Positions 1 through 8,690 of a stretch of DNA of 64,000 bases are shown here, in pieces. Position numbers and translations under genes: made by a program. Within the stretch, counting starts at the first letter, position 1. Every line of letters begins with the position of its first letter. The stretch comes from Thermoanaerobacterium xylanolyticum LX-11 (GTDB lineage Bacteria > Bacillota > Thermoanaerobacteria > Thermoanaerobacterales > Thermoanaerobacteraceae), in NCBI RefSeq assembly GCF_000189775.2, contig NC_015555.1, positions 1,995,001 to 2,059,000 on the forward strand, given 5' to 3'. Under the pieces are notes generated by a model, which was given only the letters and a program-made list of their open reading frames with translations, ran no database searches and had not been told where the DNA came from.

Positions 1-1578
1 GTAGTTATTTCCGCCAACTATTATGCCGCCACCATTTTCTAAAGCTCTCTTAGAGAAATCAGGATCTATCGTCTCAAAGCAATGCTTTGAAAGCTCTGGA
101 ATATTTGATCTAAGTGGCAAAAGCTTAGCATTAGACGGCATAATGTGGTCTGTCGTAATGTCGTCTCCCACCTTTATCAAAACGGCTTTTTCAATATCTG
201 CAAGAGGAGTGTTGATTGGAAAAGGCTTTATGTTTGGACCTCTTACAACGTCAAATTCATCTGCATTTACAGGCGGTTTTATTATCATATTGTCATTCAC
301 CAAAAATTCACTGGGCATCTCTATCTTGATTTCTTCCCCTAACTCCCTCGGATCTATGAGATAACCAGCCAATGCGGATGCAGCAGCTACTTCAGGACTT
401 ACCAAATACACTTTTGCTGATTTTGTGCCACACCTTCCATAAAAGTTCCTGTTAAATGTCCTAAGGGATATAGCATTTGTAGCAGGAGCCTGACCCATGC
501 CTATACACGGGCCGCAAGCTGTCTCTAAAATCCTGGCGCCAGCCGAAATCATGTCTGATAATGCACCATTTTTTGCAAGCATATTTAAAACTTGCCTCGA
601 ACCAGGCGATATGACCAAGCTTACACCTTCTGCGATAAGACCACCTTTTAATATGGCCGCTACCTTCATCATGTCCATGTAGGACGAATTTGTGCAAGAT
701 CCAATCGCCACTTGATCGACTTTTAACTTTCCTGCATCTTTCACTTTTATTACATTGTCAGGACTGTGTGGCAATGCAACCATCGGCTCTAATTCGTCAA
801 GATTGATTTCAATGACGCCATCATACTCAGCATCATCGTCTGGCAGCAGTGCTTCAAAGTCATCTTCTCTCTTTTGGGCTTTTAAAAATTCATACGTGCG
901 GAAATCAGATGGGAAGATAGATGTAGTCGCTCCCAACTCTGCTCCCATATTTGTTATAGTAGCTCTTTCAGGAACGGACAGTGTTGCAACGCCATCGCCT
1001 GTGTACTCAAATACCTTGCCGACTCCACCTTTTACAGTAAGCCTTCTTAATAACTCAAGTATAATGTCTTTCGATGATACCCATGGTTTTAATTTTCCAG
1101 TGAGTCTAACGTTAATCACTTCTGGCATTACCAGCCTATACGGCTCACCTGCCATAGCCAATGCCACATCAAGTCCACCAGCGCCTATTGCCAGCATACC
1201 TATGCCACCACCTGTTGGCGTATGGCTGTCAGATCCTAATAGCGTCTTACCCGGTTTTCCAAACCTCTCAAGGTGGACTTGATGGCAAATACCATTACCC
1301 GGCCTTGAGAAGTATATTCCATGTTTCGCAGCAACAGTCTGGATGTACTTATGGTCATCTGCATTTTCGAAACCTTCCTGCAGCATATTATGATCAACAT
1401 AAGCTACAGAAAGCTCTGTCTTGACTTTGTCTACTCCTAAAGCTTCCAGCTCCAGATAAGCCATAGTGCCTGTAGAGTCCTGCGTCAGTGTCTGATCTAT
1501 TTTAATAGCTATTTCATGTCCTTTAACAAGTTCTCCTTCCACCAAATGCTTCTTCAAAATTTTTTGCGTTAAATTCAC
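1..1578 (-). CDS. Aconitate hydratase, 5' part only (runs off left edge)
   Basis: This gene interconverts citrate (or homocitrate-type acids) and isocitrate using a 4Fe-4S cluster. About 526 codons are inside the window and the frame is still open at position 1; the family is usually about 640 residues. The cluster ligands are visible as GSCTNSSY (Cys near 295) and CGPCIGMG (Cys near 355 and 358), and SDSHTPTGGG is another family signature. I chose a GTG start at 1578 because GGGGG sits seven bases ahead; the ATG at 1585 is in another frame and stops early. It follows the homocitrate synthase-like gene by 17 bases, so the two are co-transcribed. The start is inferred; the family call is secure. 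Confidence 0.93.
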   Translation of the reverse strand, partial: MNLTQKILKKHLVEGELVKGHEIAIKIDQTLTQDSTGTMAYLELEALGVDKVKTELSVAYVDHNMLQEGFENADDHKYIQTVAAKHGIYFSRPGNGICHQVHLERFGKPGKTLLGSDSHTPTGGGIGMLAIGAGGLDVALAMAGEPYRLVMPEVINVRLTGKLKPWVSSKDIILELLRRLTVKGGVGKVFEYTGDGVATLSVPERATITNMGAELGATTSIFPSDFRTYEFLKAQKREDDFEALLPDDDAEYDGVIEINLDELEPMVALPHSPDNVIKVKDAGKLKVDQVAIGSCTNSSYMDMMKVAAILKGGLIAEGVSLVISPGSRQVLNMLAKNGALSDMISAGARILETACGPCIGMGQAPATNAISLRTFNRNFYGRCGTKSAKVYLVSPEVAAASALAGYLIDPRELGEEIKIEMPSEFLVNDNMIIKPPVNADEFDVVRGPNIKPFPINTPLADIEKAVLIKVGDDITTDHIMPSNAKLLPLRSNIPELSKHCFETIDPDFSKRALENGGGIIVGGNNY

Positions 1579-1595
1579 TTGTCATCCCCCTCTAA

Positions 1596-2747
1596 TTAAA
1601 TTGCCTTAATCTTAGATATGTGCTCTTCATAGAGATATATCAATTCTTTATCAAAAAGCGGCCTTTTAAGCTGAATAGACAAACTTCTCACATAAGGTAA
1701 AAGTTCTTTTGCTTCCTCCTCAGGCAATACTCTTCCGTACTCTTTGAACTTATTTATTAGCGCTGCTGTACCTGAGTGCTTGCCTATTACAATCTGTCTT
1801 TCAAGACCTACTTCGTCTGGGTCGAATATTTCATATGTGTGAGGATCTTTAAGAGCCCCATCAACGTGTATTCCTGACTCATGTGCAAACACATTTGTGC
1901 CAACAATTGCCTTCCAAGACGGCAGTTGCCTTCCAGATGCTGTAGATACGTACTCTGAAATCTCTCTAAACCTTTTTGTGTCTATATTGATGTCGTACTT
2001 ATATACGTGCTTTAGCGCCATCACTACTTCCTCTAACGCTGCATTTCCGGCCCTTTCACCGAGGCCATTTACAGTGACGCCTATAAAATTAGCACCAGCT
2101 TTAAAACCAGCAAGAGCGTTTGCCGTCGCCATTCCAAAATCATTGTGCGTATGCATCTCAATATCTATATCTATGGCTTCTTTAATCTTTTTTATGATGT
2201 CGTACGTTTTAAAAGGATCCAATATGCCTACAGTATCACAGAATCTCAATCTATCTGCACCTGCTTGTTTTGCACATCTTGTAAACTCTATGAGAAAGTC
2301 CATATCTGTCCTGGATGCATCCTCTGCATTTACAGAAACGTATACGCCGTCTTTTTTAGCGAATTCAACAGCGCTTGTCATGTGATCTAAAACCCACTGC
2401 CTTGAAGTTCTTAGCTTGTGTTCTATGTGTATATCTGAAGTCGAGATTGAAATCGCAACAGCATCAACACCGCACTCTAATGATTCTTTCACATCATTTA
2501 CAACAGCTCTGTTCCATGCCATTATGCTGGCATTTAGTCCAAGTTTTGCAATTTTTGCAATCGTCTCTTTCTCATCTCCGCCCATTGTTGGAATTCCAAC
2601 TTCCAGTTGATGCACGCCAATTTCATCTAACATTTTCGCAATCCTAATCTTCTCACTATTAGCAAAAACAACACCGGCTGTCTGTTCTCCATCTCTCAGT
2701 GTTGTATCAACGAGGTACAATTTACCATCCTCTTTTTTGAATTTCAT
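1596..2747 (-). CDS. Homocitrate synthase (NifV/AksA) family protein, possible Re-citrate synthase
   Basis: This 383-residue DRE-TIM metallolyase condenses acetyl-CoA with a 2-oxoacid. DTTLRDGEQTAG lies at residues 14-25, the metal-binding HTH is at 199-201, and NGLGERAGN is near 228-236. Its length and sequence resemble NifV homocitrate synthase. Its place directly ahead of aconitase, with isocitrate dehydrogenase elsewhere in the window, also fits making 2-oxoglutarate through citrate; clostridial Re-citrate synthases belong to the same superfamily but are longer. Oxaloacetate or 2-oxoglutarate as substrate cannot be decided by reading. The ATG start has AAGGGGGAAG ahead of it. A strong promoter is at 2788-2816. 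Confidence 0.85.
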   Translation of the reverse strand: MKFKKEDGKLYLVDTTLRDGEQTAGVVFANSEKIRIAKMLDEIGVHQLEVGIPTMGGDEKETIAKIAKLGLNASIMAWNRAVVNDVKESLECGVDAVAISISTSDIHIEHKLRTSRQWVLDHMTSAVEFAKKDGVYVSVNAEDASRTDMDFLIEFTRCAKQAGADRLRFCDTVGILDPFKTYDIIKKIKEAIDIDIEMHTHNDFGMATANALAGFKAGANFIGVTVNGLGERAGNAALEEVVMALKHVYKYDINIDTKRFREISEYVSTASGRQLPSWKAIVGTNVFAHESGIHVDGALKDPHTYEIFDPDEVGLERQIVIGKHSGTAALINKFKEYGRVLPEEEAKELLPYVRSLSIQLKRPLFDKELIYLYEEHISKIKAI

Positions 2748-2787
2748 CGAACTTCCCCCTTCTTAAATCAAAGAAACTTATGTATAT

Positions 2788-2816
2788 ATTTTATTCATAT
2801 AAAGAAATAAAGTCAA
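2788..2816 (-). promoter_or_regulatory. Sigma-A promoter for the homocitrate synthase-aconitase operon
   Basis: TTGACT (2811-2816) and TAAAAT (2788-2793) are separated by exactly 17 bases on the minus strand. The predicted start lies about 35 bases ahead of the ATG. An inverted repeat of TTTTTGCAATTTT type (about 2820-2852) lies just upstream and could be part of the preceding terminator or an operator. Confidence 0.75.
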
Positions 2817-2848
2817 TAGTTTTTGCAATTTTTTATATATAAAATTGC

Positions 2849-2881
2849 AAAAACCAGATTATACTTACTAATCTGGTTTTT
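2849..2881 (-). terminator. Terminator after the antiterminator gene
   Basis: AAAACCAGATT and AATCTGGTTTTT form a hairpin that begins inside the last codons of the PRD gene and ends in a T-run on the minus strand. It ends the PTS transcript ahead of the homocitrate synthase promoter. Confidence 0.75.
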
Positions 2882-3704
2882 GCACATCATTCATCAATCT
2901 CTGTATGTGTATGGCTAAATAGCCTATTTCATCTTCAGGCACATTCGTCCCTAATGAATTTCCAATGTGTTTGGCAATGCTTGCAGCTATTTTATAAGCC
3001 TTCTTAAACTTTCGCTTTATTGGAAGAAGAAGTTCATTTGAAATCGGCATGCCCCTTTCTATTCTGTCTACTGCAAATTTCAAGTGCGTAATAAGCCTTA
3101 AATAGTCAATAGAATCAGTTTCAATCTTCCTGCCTATCATTTCTTCAATATTTTTCACAAGCTCTGAAACCAACCTCGTATTTTTCATAGTGACTGACAC
3201 GCCTGAATTCTCAAATGCCGCATGAAGGTGCAGCGCAATAAACCCCGCCTCATCCTCAGGAAGCTTTACATTTAGCCTGTCGTTTATTAAATCTATGGCC
3301 CTAAGTGCTATTTTATAGTCATCTTTATAAAGGGCACTTATCTCTTGATTAAAAGGATTTTTTATGTCTATTCCACCTTTTATTCTTTCAATGGCAAATG
3401 CTATATGATCAGGAAGCGCTATGTGGATGTGTTCATTCAGTTTCCGACCTTTCACATTTTCAGCGTATGCTATAAGCTCCTCAGATATTCCAATAACTTC
3501 ATCTCTTATATTGTTAAGTAATTCTGAAAACTTTACAACATTGGCTTTTTCTTGCAGATAATAAACCTTCTCAATTCTTTCATTTATCGCATCGCCTGGC
3601 TTTTTAGAAAACCCTATGCCTTTTCCTACAACTATACACTCTACATTCTTTTCATCACAGGCCATCACAACATTGTTATTCAATACCTTTAAAGCAGTGA
3701 ACAT
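2868..3704 (-). CDS. BglG/LicT/GlcT-family PRD transcription antiterminator
   Basis: This 278-residue RNA-binding antiterminator stabilises RAT hairpins in PTS leaders. Residues 1-60 are the CAT RNA-binding domain; PRD1 (about 65-170) and PRD2 (about 175-275) carry the phosphorylatable histidines in LPDHI (H100), ALHLHAA (H159, H161), THLKF (H207) and LAIHIQ (near 269). It is the last gene after EIICB and EIIA. Two RAT elements within 3.2 kb upstream (5775-5802 and 6873-6901) are its obvious targets. EIICB substrate type suggests a GlcT-like role, but the sequence alone does not separate LicT from GlcT. It ends in a terminator hairpin. Confidence 0.92.
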   Translation of the reverse strand: MFTALKVLNNNVVMACDEKNVECIVVGKGIGFSKKPGDAINERIEKVYYLQEKANVVKFSELLNNIRDEVIGISEELIAYAENVKGRKLNEHIHIALPDHIAFAIERIKGGIDIKNPFNQEISALYKDDYKIALRAIDLINDRLNVKLPEDEAGFIALHLHAAFENSGVSVTMKNTRLVSELVKNIEEMIGRKIETDSIDYLRLITHLKFAVDRIERGMPISNELLLPIKRKFKKAYKIAASIAKHIGNSLGTNVPEDEIGYLAIHIQRLMNDVQKPD

Positions 3705-3732
3705 TACCCTCCCCTCCTAAAGTTTTTATATG

Positions 3733-4221
3733 TCATTTTAAATTTATTTTCATTATTTCAGTTTTTCCCCCTTCAACTGTGACTCCATTCTCTTTTTTCT
3801 TCATCTTTTCTACAAGTTCCATGTTAGTAATGATTACAGGGCTTATGATAGGATGATTTTCTTTTACCTTGTCAATGTCAAACACTATAAGTTTATCACC
3901 TGTTTTAACTTTCTGCCCTTCTTCAACAAAACTTTCAAAGCCCTCCCCTTTCATCTCAACTGTATCCATTCCAATGTGAATAAGTATTTCAAGCCCACCA
4001 GACGATCTTATGCCTATGGCGTGTTTCGTAGGAAAAAGTTGAATTACCTCCCCATCTACAGGCGAGTACACCATGCCATCTTTAGGTTCAACCGCGACAC
4101 CATCACCAACCATTTTTCCTGAAAATACTGGATCAGGAACATCTTCAATATTTATCAGTTTTCCGTTAAATGGTGATACTATTGTTTCGCCTATAAACTT
4201 CTTCTTAAATATATTGAACAT
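3733..4221 (-). CDS. PTS EIIA component, Glc family (free-standing)
   Basis: This 162-residue soluble EIIA passes phosphate from HPr to the EIIB domain. IHIGMDTVEMKGEGF carries the active His82, and the supporting His67 is in PTKHAIG. I start at the ATG at 4221 (MFNIFKKK), with AAAGGA upstream; a longer reading from a TTG at 4239 adds only six residues and has no ribosome site. It sits between the EIICB gene and the antiterminator gene, with its own candidate promoter at 4251-4280, so it may be expressed without the leader-controlled EIICB. Having EIIA on its own gene would let it serve several EIIBC partners. Confidence 0.92.
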   Translation of the reverse strand: MFNIFKKKFIGETIVSPFNGKLINIEDVPDPVFSGKMVGDGVAVEPKDGMVYSPVDGEVIQLFPTKHAIGIRSSGGLEILIHIGMDTVEMKGEGFESFVEEGQKVKTGDKLIVFDIDKVKENHPIISPVIITNMELVEKMKKKENGVTVEGGKTEIMKINLK

Positions 4222-4250
4222 AAGAACCAATCCTTTCAATAATATTGTGC

Positions 4251-4280
4251 ATAAAATAATAATATATAATTTATTGTCAA
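4251..4280 (-). promoter_or_regulatory. Candidate promoter for EIIA and antiterminator genes
   Basis: TTGACA (4275-4280) is followed after 18 bases by TTTTAT (4251-4256) on the minus strand. The -10 is poor but the -35 is perfect, and the site lies between a hairpin and the EIIA start. Confidence 0.5.
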
Positions 4281-4297
4281 TAGTAAAATATATTTTA

Positions 4298-4316
4298 AGC
4301 GGCCGTAAAGGCCGCT
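4298..4316 (-). terminator. Hairpin after EIICB gene (weak terminator)
   Basis: AGCGGCC-TTTAC-GGCCGCT follows the EIICB stop by a few bases. The tract after it is only TTAAAATATATTTTA, so some read-through into the EIIA gene is likely. Confidence 0.5.
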
Positions 4317-4321
4317 AATGA

Positions 4322-5710
4322 TCATTTTTTCTTCATTCTCTTCTGCATCTCTTGTGCTATTAAATCAGCTTTTGTACCAACAATAACCTGTAGTGCTCCT
4401 TTGCCCATCCTTATGACGCCATTCGCTCCAGCTTTTTTAAGTTCATCGTCGTTTATGACAGTGTCATCTTTGACGCTTAAGCGCAGCCTTGTGATGCAGG
4501 ATTCTAAAGACACGATGTTACCAGCCCCTCCTAAAAGTGCCAAGTAGTTCTGCGCCAGCTCACCTATATCAGAACTTGACAATTGCTCGTTACTTTCATC
4601 CGTATCCTCATCAAGCCTTCCTGGTGTAGGCAAATTCAATTTGACGATGAGGAAGTAGAATACAACGAAGTAAACTACAGCGTAAATTATTCCTATCAGC
4701 AATAAAAGTAGCGGTTTAGATGATATTCCAAAGCTTAGGATGTAGTCTATAAGACCTGCAGAGAATCCAAAGCCCATCCTTATTCCAAGCAAATACGTTA
4801 TTGCCAGGGACAAGCCTGTTAAAATTGCGTGTACAACGTACAAAACAGGCGCTAAAAACATAAAAGCAAATTCAATCGGTTCTGTTATACCTGTGAGGAA
4901 AGCCGTTAATGCCGCAGAAATCATAATACCGGATACTGCTTTTCTGTTCTTTGGCTTAGCAGCCATCACCATAGCAAGCGCTGCTGCAGGCAGTGCAAAC
5001 ATCATTATAGGATAGAAGCCTGTCATAAATCTACCGGCAGTTGGGTCTCCTGCATAAAATCTATTTAAATCACCAGTGACAACTGCACCAGATGCAGATT
5101 TAAACGACCCAAATACGAACCAAACGAGGCTATTAATCACGTGATGAAGTCCAACAGGAATAAGCAACCTATTCAATACTCCATAGATAAATACGCCAAA
5201 TGCTCCTGCGCTTATTATCCATTTTCCTAAAGCATATATGACATTTTGTATTGGCGGCCATACATAACCTGCAGCAAAAGCCAATACCAAAGCTGCCAAT
5301 GATGTGATTATAGGGACAAATCTCTTGCCTCCAAAGAAACCTAAGAAATCGGGCAATTTTACGTCGTGGTACCTATTGTACAAATAACCAGCTATGATAC
5401 CTATAAGGATACCGCCTAAAACGCCCATGTTTATGTCTTTATTTATCGTCGTTGCACCTTTCGTCAAAACCAAATATCCAACAGTAGCCGCCAGACCAGC
5501 AACTCCATCGCCGCCAGCGAAGCCTATTGCTATGCCTATCGCAAAGATAAGTGGCAAGTTGTCAAATATGGCACCACCAGCATTTGTGATAAACGGAATG
5601 TTGAATACATCCTTTGCGCCAAGCCTTAAAAGCAATGCAGCAGCAGGTAAAACTGCTATTGGAAGCATCAAGGCTTTTCCGAGCTTTTGTAAATTACCTA
5701 ATCCTTTCAT
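4322..5710 (-). CDS. nagE: PTS EIICB, N-acetylglucosamine/glucose type
   Basis: This 462-residue membrane permease takes up and phosphorylates a hexose. The EIIC domain (about 1-350) has multiple membrane segments and NagE-like stretches such as FFGGKRFVPI, LNRLLIPVGLHHV and AGDPTAGRFMTGF. The EIIB domain follows, with the phosphorylation site Cys405 in SCITRLRL. There is no fused EIIA; that is the next gene. AGGAGG lies eight bases before the ATG. Expression is predicted to be controlled by the RAT/terminator leader at 5741-5802 behind a perfect sigma-A promoter. The wording resembles NagE more than PtsG, but sugar specificity is inferred. Confidence 0.88.
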   Translation of the reverse strand: MKGLGNLQKLGKALMLPIAVLPAAALLLRLGAKDVFNIPFITNAGGAIFDNLPLIFAIGIAIGFAGGDGVAGLAATVGYLVLTKGATTINKDINMGVLGGILIGIIAGYLYNRYHDVKLPDFLGFFGGKRFVPIITSLAALVLAFAAGYVWPPIQNVIYALGKWIISAGAFGVFIYGVLNRLLIPVGLHHVINSLVWFVFGSFKSASGAVVTGDLNRFYAGDPTAGRFMTGFYPIMMFALPAAALAMVMAAKPKNRKAVSGIMISAALTAFLTGITEPIEFAFMFLAPVLYVVHAILTGLSLAITYLLGIRMGFGFSAGLIDYILSFGISSKPLLLLLIGIIYAVVYFVVFYFLIVKLNLPTPGRLDEDTDESNEQLSSSDIGELAQNYLALLGGAGNIVSLESCITRLRLSVKDDTVINDDELKKAGANGVIRMGKGALQVIVGTKADLIAQEMQKRMKKK

Positions 5711-5740
5711 TGACTATACCTCCTTAAATTTTTTTGGCAT

Positions 5741-5778
5741 AAAAAAGAGCTGGCAAGGTATCAAAACCTAACCAGCTC
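5741..5778 (-). terminator. Leader terminator of the PTS operon
   Basis: GAGCTGG and CCAGCTC, with a second inner pair AGGTTTTGATACCT, form a strong hairpin followed by TTTTTT, all before the EIICB start. Its first four bases (GAGC, 5775-5778) are also the 3' end of the RAT, so the two structures exclude each other. Confidence 0.9.
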
Positions 5779-5802
5779 ATGCCTGCTTTACCAGTAACAC
5801 GC
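5775..5802 (-). promoter_or_regulatory. RAT (ribonucleic antiterminator) of the PTS operon
   Basis: The RNA reads GCGTGTTACTGG, TAAAG, CAGGCATGAGC, close to the known RAT pattern with GTTACTG and CAGGC arms. The CAT domain of the nearby PRD protein is the expected ligand. It overlaps the terminator by four bases. Confidence 0.88.
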
Positions 5803-5832
5803 TGAAATCATCATTTATTCGTTTACAATCCA

Positions 5833-5861
5833 ATTATACTCTACACTCTTTATCTTGTCAA
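5833..5861 (-). promoter_or_regulatory. Sigma-A promoter of the PTS operon
   Basis: TTGACA (5856-5861), 17 bases, TATAAT (5833-5838): a consensus promoter on the minus strand, placed right after the stop of the DUF7916 gene and about 30 bases ahead of the RAT. Confidence 0.88.
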
Positions 5862-5864
5862 TAC

Positions 5865-6815
5865 CTATTTTTTTATTGAATAAGCCATCCTTCTATACGT
5901 ATGTCTTACGCCTCTTATGGCAATAGATAAAGCCATTATGTTTTCTGGCGTTGCTATGCCAGATGTAAATCCCGCGTCGCCTATATGCTGTATATCGCTG
6001 CCAGCCATTTTTGATTGCAGTGCAATGTTCTCAATTACACTTTTTTGCGATCCTTCTTGAGATGTACCAATGGCGCTAAGTGCTAATGCACCTGCATCGT
6101 GCACAACATCAATCATCCTTTTGGCTACAGACAAATCGATTCCTGGCACAGTCCCTGGTGCGGGTATGAGTATGCAGTCAGCACCAGCTTTGACAAACTT
6201 CTCAAGCAATTGCGGATCGTATATATTGCCTGACCCTGCACCGTGCATCTTGCCAGCAATTATAATCATGTCGTCACCTAATAAGCTTCTCGCCATTTCA
6301 ATGCCATTTACTATTGTTTCGACGCTTACTCCCGTATTTGGATTTCCTGTTATCATGATGTAGTCAAAGCCATAAAACCTAACCTTTTCAAGATTTTCCC
6401 TGTTTAATTTCCTGCCTTCTACATACTGGACATCATCAGGAACAGGTTCTACGTTAACGCCGATTATCCTACCAGTTATCTCTTTTAATTTCTTAATGTA
6501 ATTTGGATCGTTTGAATTTTTTAATGCTTTTTCTGCAAGCGCTTCTATCTCTCCAAATCCTTTAGAGATATTTACATCCAGATCATCAATTCCGAATATA
6601 AACGGGCTTTTAAAATCAAAAAAGTTTAGCGTTATGAGATCTGCACCAAATGCTGCTGCCAACTCCGGGTTTGATACACCATAAATCGGCGTTGGAAAAG
6701 TTACTATCGTCTCTGCCATGACAGTCCTTCCCTCAGATAGCCGTATCGTTTCAATCAATTCTCTGCCTGTCATGTTCATGATGTCGCTTGATGTTACCTC
6801 AAAAATCCTCTTCAT
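5865..6815 (-). CDS. DUF7916-type TIM-barrel protein of unknown function
   Basis: The 316-residue protein looks like a TIM-barrel enzyme. GADLITLNFFDF, IGVNVEPVP, YIMITGNPNTGVS, IIAGKMHGAGS and GADCILIPAPGTVPG are beta-strand ends of such a fold, and the last third has IGDAGFTSGIATPENI. It has no signal peptide or membrane segment. I recall the family (DUF7916) as uncharacterised and often beside PTS genes. Here it has its own consensus promoter (6912-6940) and its own RAT/terminator leader (6837-6901), matching the PTS leader, so it is predicted to be switched on by the same sugar. Handling a phosphorylated sugar derivative is a guess. Confidence 0.8.
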   Translation of the reverse strand: MKRIFEVTSSDIMNMTGRELIETIRLSEGRTVMAETIVTFPTPIYGVSNPELAAAFGADLITLNFFDFKSPFIFGIDDLDVNISKGFGEIEALAEKALKNSNDPNYIKKLKEITGRIIGVNVEPVPDDVQYVEGRKLNRENLEKVRFYGFDYIMITGNPNTGVSVETIVNGIEMARSLLGDDMIIIAGKMHGAGSGNIYDPQLLEKFVKAGADCILIPAPGTVPGIDLSVAKRMIDVVHDAGALALSAIGTSQEGSQKSVIENIALQSKMAGSDIQHIGDAGFTSGIATPENIMALSIAIRGVRHTYRRMAYSIKK

Positions 6816-6836
6816 AAATTACCACCCTTTCTTCCT

Positions 6837-6877
6837 AAAAAATAATAGCCGGCAAGGTAATAAAACCTTACCGGCTA
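6837..6877 (-). terminator. Leader terminator of the DUF7916 gene
   Basis: AGCCGG and CCGGCT with the inner pair TAAGGTTTTATTACCTT form a hairpin followed by ATTATTTTTT before the start codon. It overlaps the upstream RAT by the bases at 6873-6877. Confidence 0.85.
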
Positions 6878-6901
6878 ATGCCTCATTAAGAGTTACACGC
6901 C
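6873..6901 (-). promoter_or_regulatory. Second RAT antiterminator element
   Basis: The RNA reads GGCGTGTAACTC, TTAAT, GAGGCATTAGCC. Compared with the RAT at 5775-5802, the stem changes from ACTG/CAG to ACTC/GAG, so pairing is kept while the bases differ. GTGT and GGCAT are conserved. Confidence 0.85.
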
Positions 6902-6911
6902 ATCTAATGTA

Positions 6912-6940
6912 ATTATACCAAATCTTTATGAAAATGTAAA
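6912..6940 (-). promoter_or_regulatory. Sigma-A promoter of the DUF7916 gene
   Basis: TTTACA (6935-6940), 17 bases, TATAAT (6912-6917) on the minus strand, directly upstream of the second RAT. Confidence 0.82.
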
Positions 6941-6944
6941 ACCA

Positions 6945-8591
6945 TCATAACTTTTTAACTACTTTCGTTATGCTTTCCATATTGGCTTTTTGTTCCTCTG
7001 TAAATGCAACCTGATTATTTACATAGTCCAAATTCTTTGTGTTATTTTCGTCTACTCTGTTTATAATATCCAAAAGTTGCTCAGAAGACGCCAAAAGCTC
7101 TTCTACTTGTGCAGATATGTTCTGTGATGCACCCATTACGCTCTTTACAGCATTCAAAGTCTTATCGGAGCTTGCTGCAGTCTCAGAAGTCACACTTGAT
7201 ATATTTCCAATAACCATTGAGATCTCGTCAAATGCCTTCTTTACATCGTTAAATATGTCCATAACTTTGTTGACTTCTGCTGCGGCTTTAGTTGAATTGT
7301 CTATGTCGTTTATTACGCTGTCAATTGTCACACCGGTATAGCTGGTTATATTCTCTATTATTTCACCTATCTTTACGACACTGTCTGTAGACTGTTTGGC
7401 TAATTTTCTTATCTCATCTGCTACTACCGCAAAGCCTTTTCCGTATTCTCCTGCTCTTGCAGCCTCTATAGCTGCATTTAAGGACAATAGATTCGTCTGA
7501 TCGGCTATCTCTGATATGGCCGACAGTATCTCTTTTATTCCTCCCATCTTCTTGTCCAACTCTTTTAGCTCGTTGGAATTAGCTTTTGAATTTTTAAGGC
7601 TTTGATTCAAGGTGTTTATCAGATTTCTTACAACATCGCCTTGACTTCTTACATTTTCTTCTATTTCTCTTATCTTTGATATAGCGCTATTCATATCACT
7701 TAACAAAGTATCAGAAGATCTCGACAATTCTTCGTTTGCCTCAGATACATTCGATATAGACATAGCCACTTCATTAGCATTTTCTGCAATAGTGTTGATA
7801 CTTTCAGTAAGCTGCTCAATGCCATCTCTCGACATTTTGATGTTCCCGGTATTCTCCTCTGCCATCTTTTTAAGATGTATCGAAGAATCAAGAACCTTTT
7901 CAGAATGCTCCATCGATTTACTTACTTCACCGTTTATAAGCCTTGAAAGCTTTCTCAATCTCCTTACGGTTATAAGCGAATAAATAATTATAACAATTAG
8001 GATTACTACGCTGATTGCAATAGATATCTTAAATGTCCTGTCGTTTTGCGATATCATATTGTTAAACATTGGCAAAAATCCTTGTGAATACTTATTGCTA
8101 AAGTCCGTCATGCTGTTTTGTATCTGCGTCGCATAATAGCTTATCTTCAATGTCTTGTCACTGTCTTGATCGAGAATATATTTATCATTTAAGCTGTCTA
8201 TGGCCGAACTGATATTTTTTATGCTATCATTAATCCCATCTACGTCTGACTTTAGCTGATTGTATATACTTGTGCCTTTAAAATCATCTAAAGCGTTTCC
8301 AAGATTTGTTACATTTTGAGTTATATTGCTTAAATCTGTCCTTAAAGCACTTTTTGTGCTTTGTCCCATCGTGTAATTATTTACATCATTGAGAAGAACA
8401 CTGCTGTACTGCGCCAACTGCACCTGTGAATTTGAAATGTAAAGCACCTGGTTAATGACAAACTTTTTTAAATTGTTGATGTTGTTTTTTGTGTTTATCA
8501 TTCCCAGATTTACTGTAAAGGATAATACCAAAAGCAAAATACCAATTACTACAAACGCTCTTATGAGTTCGCCCCTTAATGTTTTTGTCAT
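6945..8591 (-). CDS. Methyl-accepting chemotaxis protein
   Basis: This 548-residue receptor senses an extracellular signal and controls CheA. One membrane segment is at about 11-30 and a second at about 188-208; between them is a helical 4HB-type ligand domain. The cytoplasmic part has the signalling hairpin tip [22 protein letters not shown], which is the hallmark of the family, flanked by methylation-helix coiled coil. The ATG follows GGAGGGG. A sigma-D-like promoter lies upstream (8627-8653), as expected for a motility gene. No other chemotaxis genes are near. No clear terminator was found between its stop and the next promoter. Confidence 0.95.
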   Translation of the reverse strand: MTKTLRGELIRAFVVIGILLLVLSFTVNLGMINTKNNINNLKKFVINQVLYISNSQVQLAQYSSVLLNDVNNYTMGQSTKSALRTDLSNITQNVTNLGNALDDFKGTSIYNQLKSDVDGINDSIKNISSAIDSLNDKYILDQDSDKTLKISYYATQIQNSMTDFSNKYSQGFLPMFNNMISQNDRTFKISIAISVVILIVIIIYSLITVRRLRKLSRLINGEVSKSMEHSEKVLDSSIHLKKMAEENTGNIKMSRDGIEQLTESINTIAENANEVAMSISNVSEANEELSRSSDTLLSDMNSAISKIREIEENVRSQGDVVRNLINTLNQSLKNSKANSNELKELDKKMGGIKEILSAISEIADQTNLLSLNAAIEAARAGEYGKGFAVVADEIRKLAKQSTDSVVKIGEIIENITSYTGVTIDSVINDIDNSTKAAAEVNKVMDIFNDVKKAFDEISMVIGNISSVTSETAASSDKTLNAVKSVMGASQNISAQVEELLASSEQLLDIINRVDENNTKNLDYVNNQVAFTEEQKANMESITKVVKKL

Positions 8592-8626
8592 TTACACCCC
8601 TCCATAGATAAAACCTTTTGACTACT

Positions 8627-8653
8627 ATATCGGCACTAATTATAAAATGTTAA
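8627..8653 (-). promoter_or_regulatory. Sigma-D (flagellar/chemotaxis) type promoter for the MCP gene
   Basis: GCCGATAT (8627-8634) matches the sigma-28 -10 box GCCGATAA at seven of eight positions. TTAA lies 15 bases upstream in place of the usual TAAA. The predicted start is about 30 bases ahead of the MCP ATG. Confidence 0.65.
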
Positions 8654-8660
8654 ATGATTG

Positions 8661-8690
8661 CAAAAAAAAAAATTCCTCAATGAGGAATTT
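8661..8690 (-). terminator. Terminator of the nucleoside operon
   Basis: AAATTCCTCA and TGAGGAATTT form a hairpin followed by a run of T on the minus strand, right after the stop of the pyrimidine phosphorylase gene. Confidence 0.9.

Noticed and set aside
23-1424. Plus-strand ORFs over the first 1.4 kb
   Set aside because: They are shadows of the aconitase gene, whose minus-strand frame is open through this stretch with all cluster cysteines.
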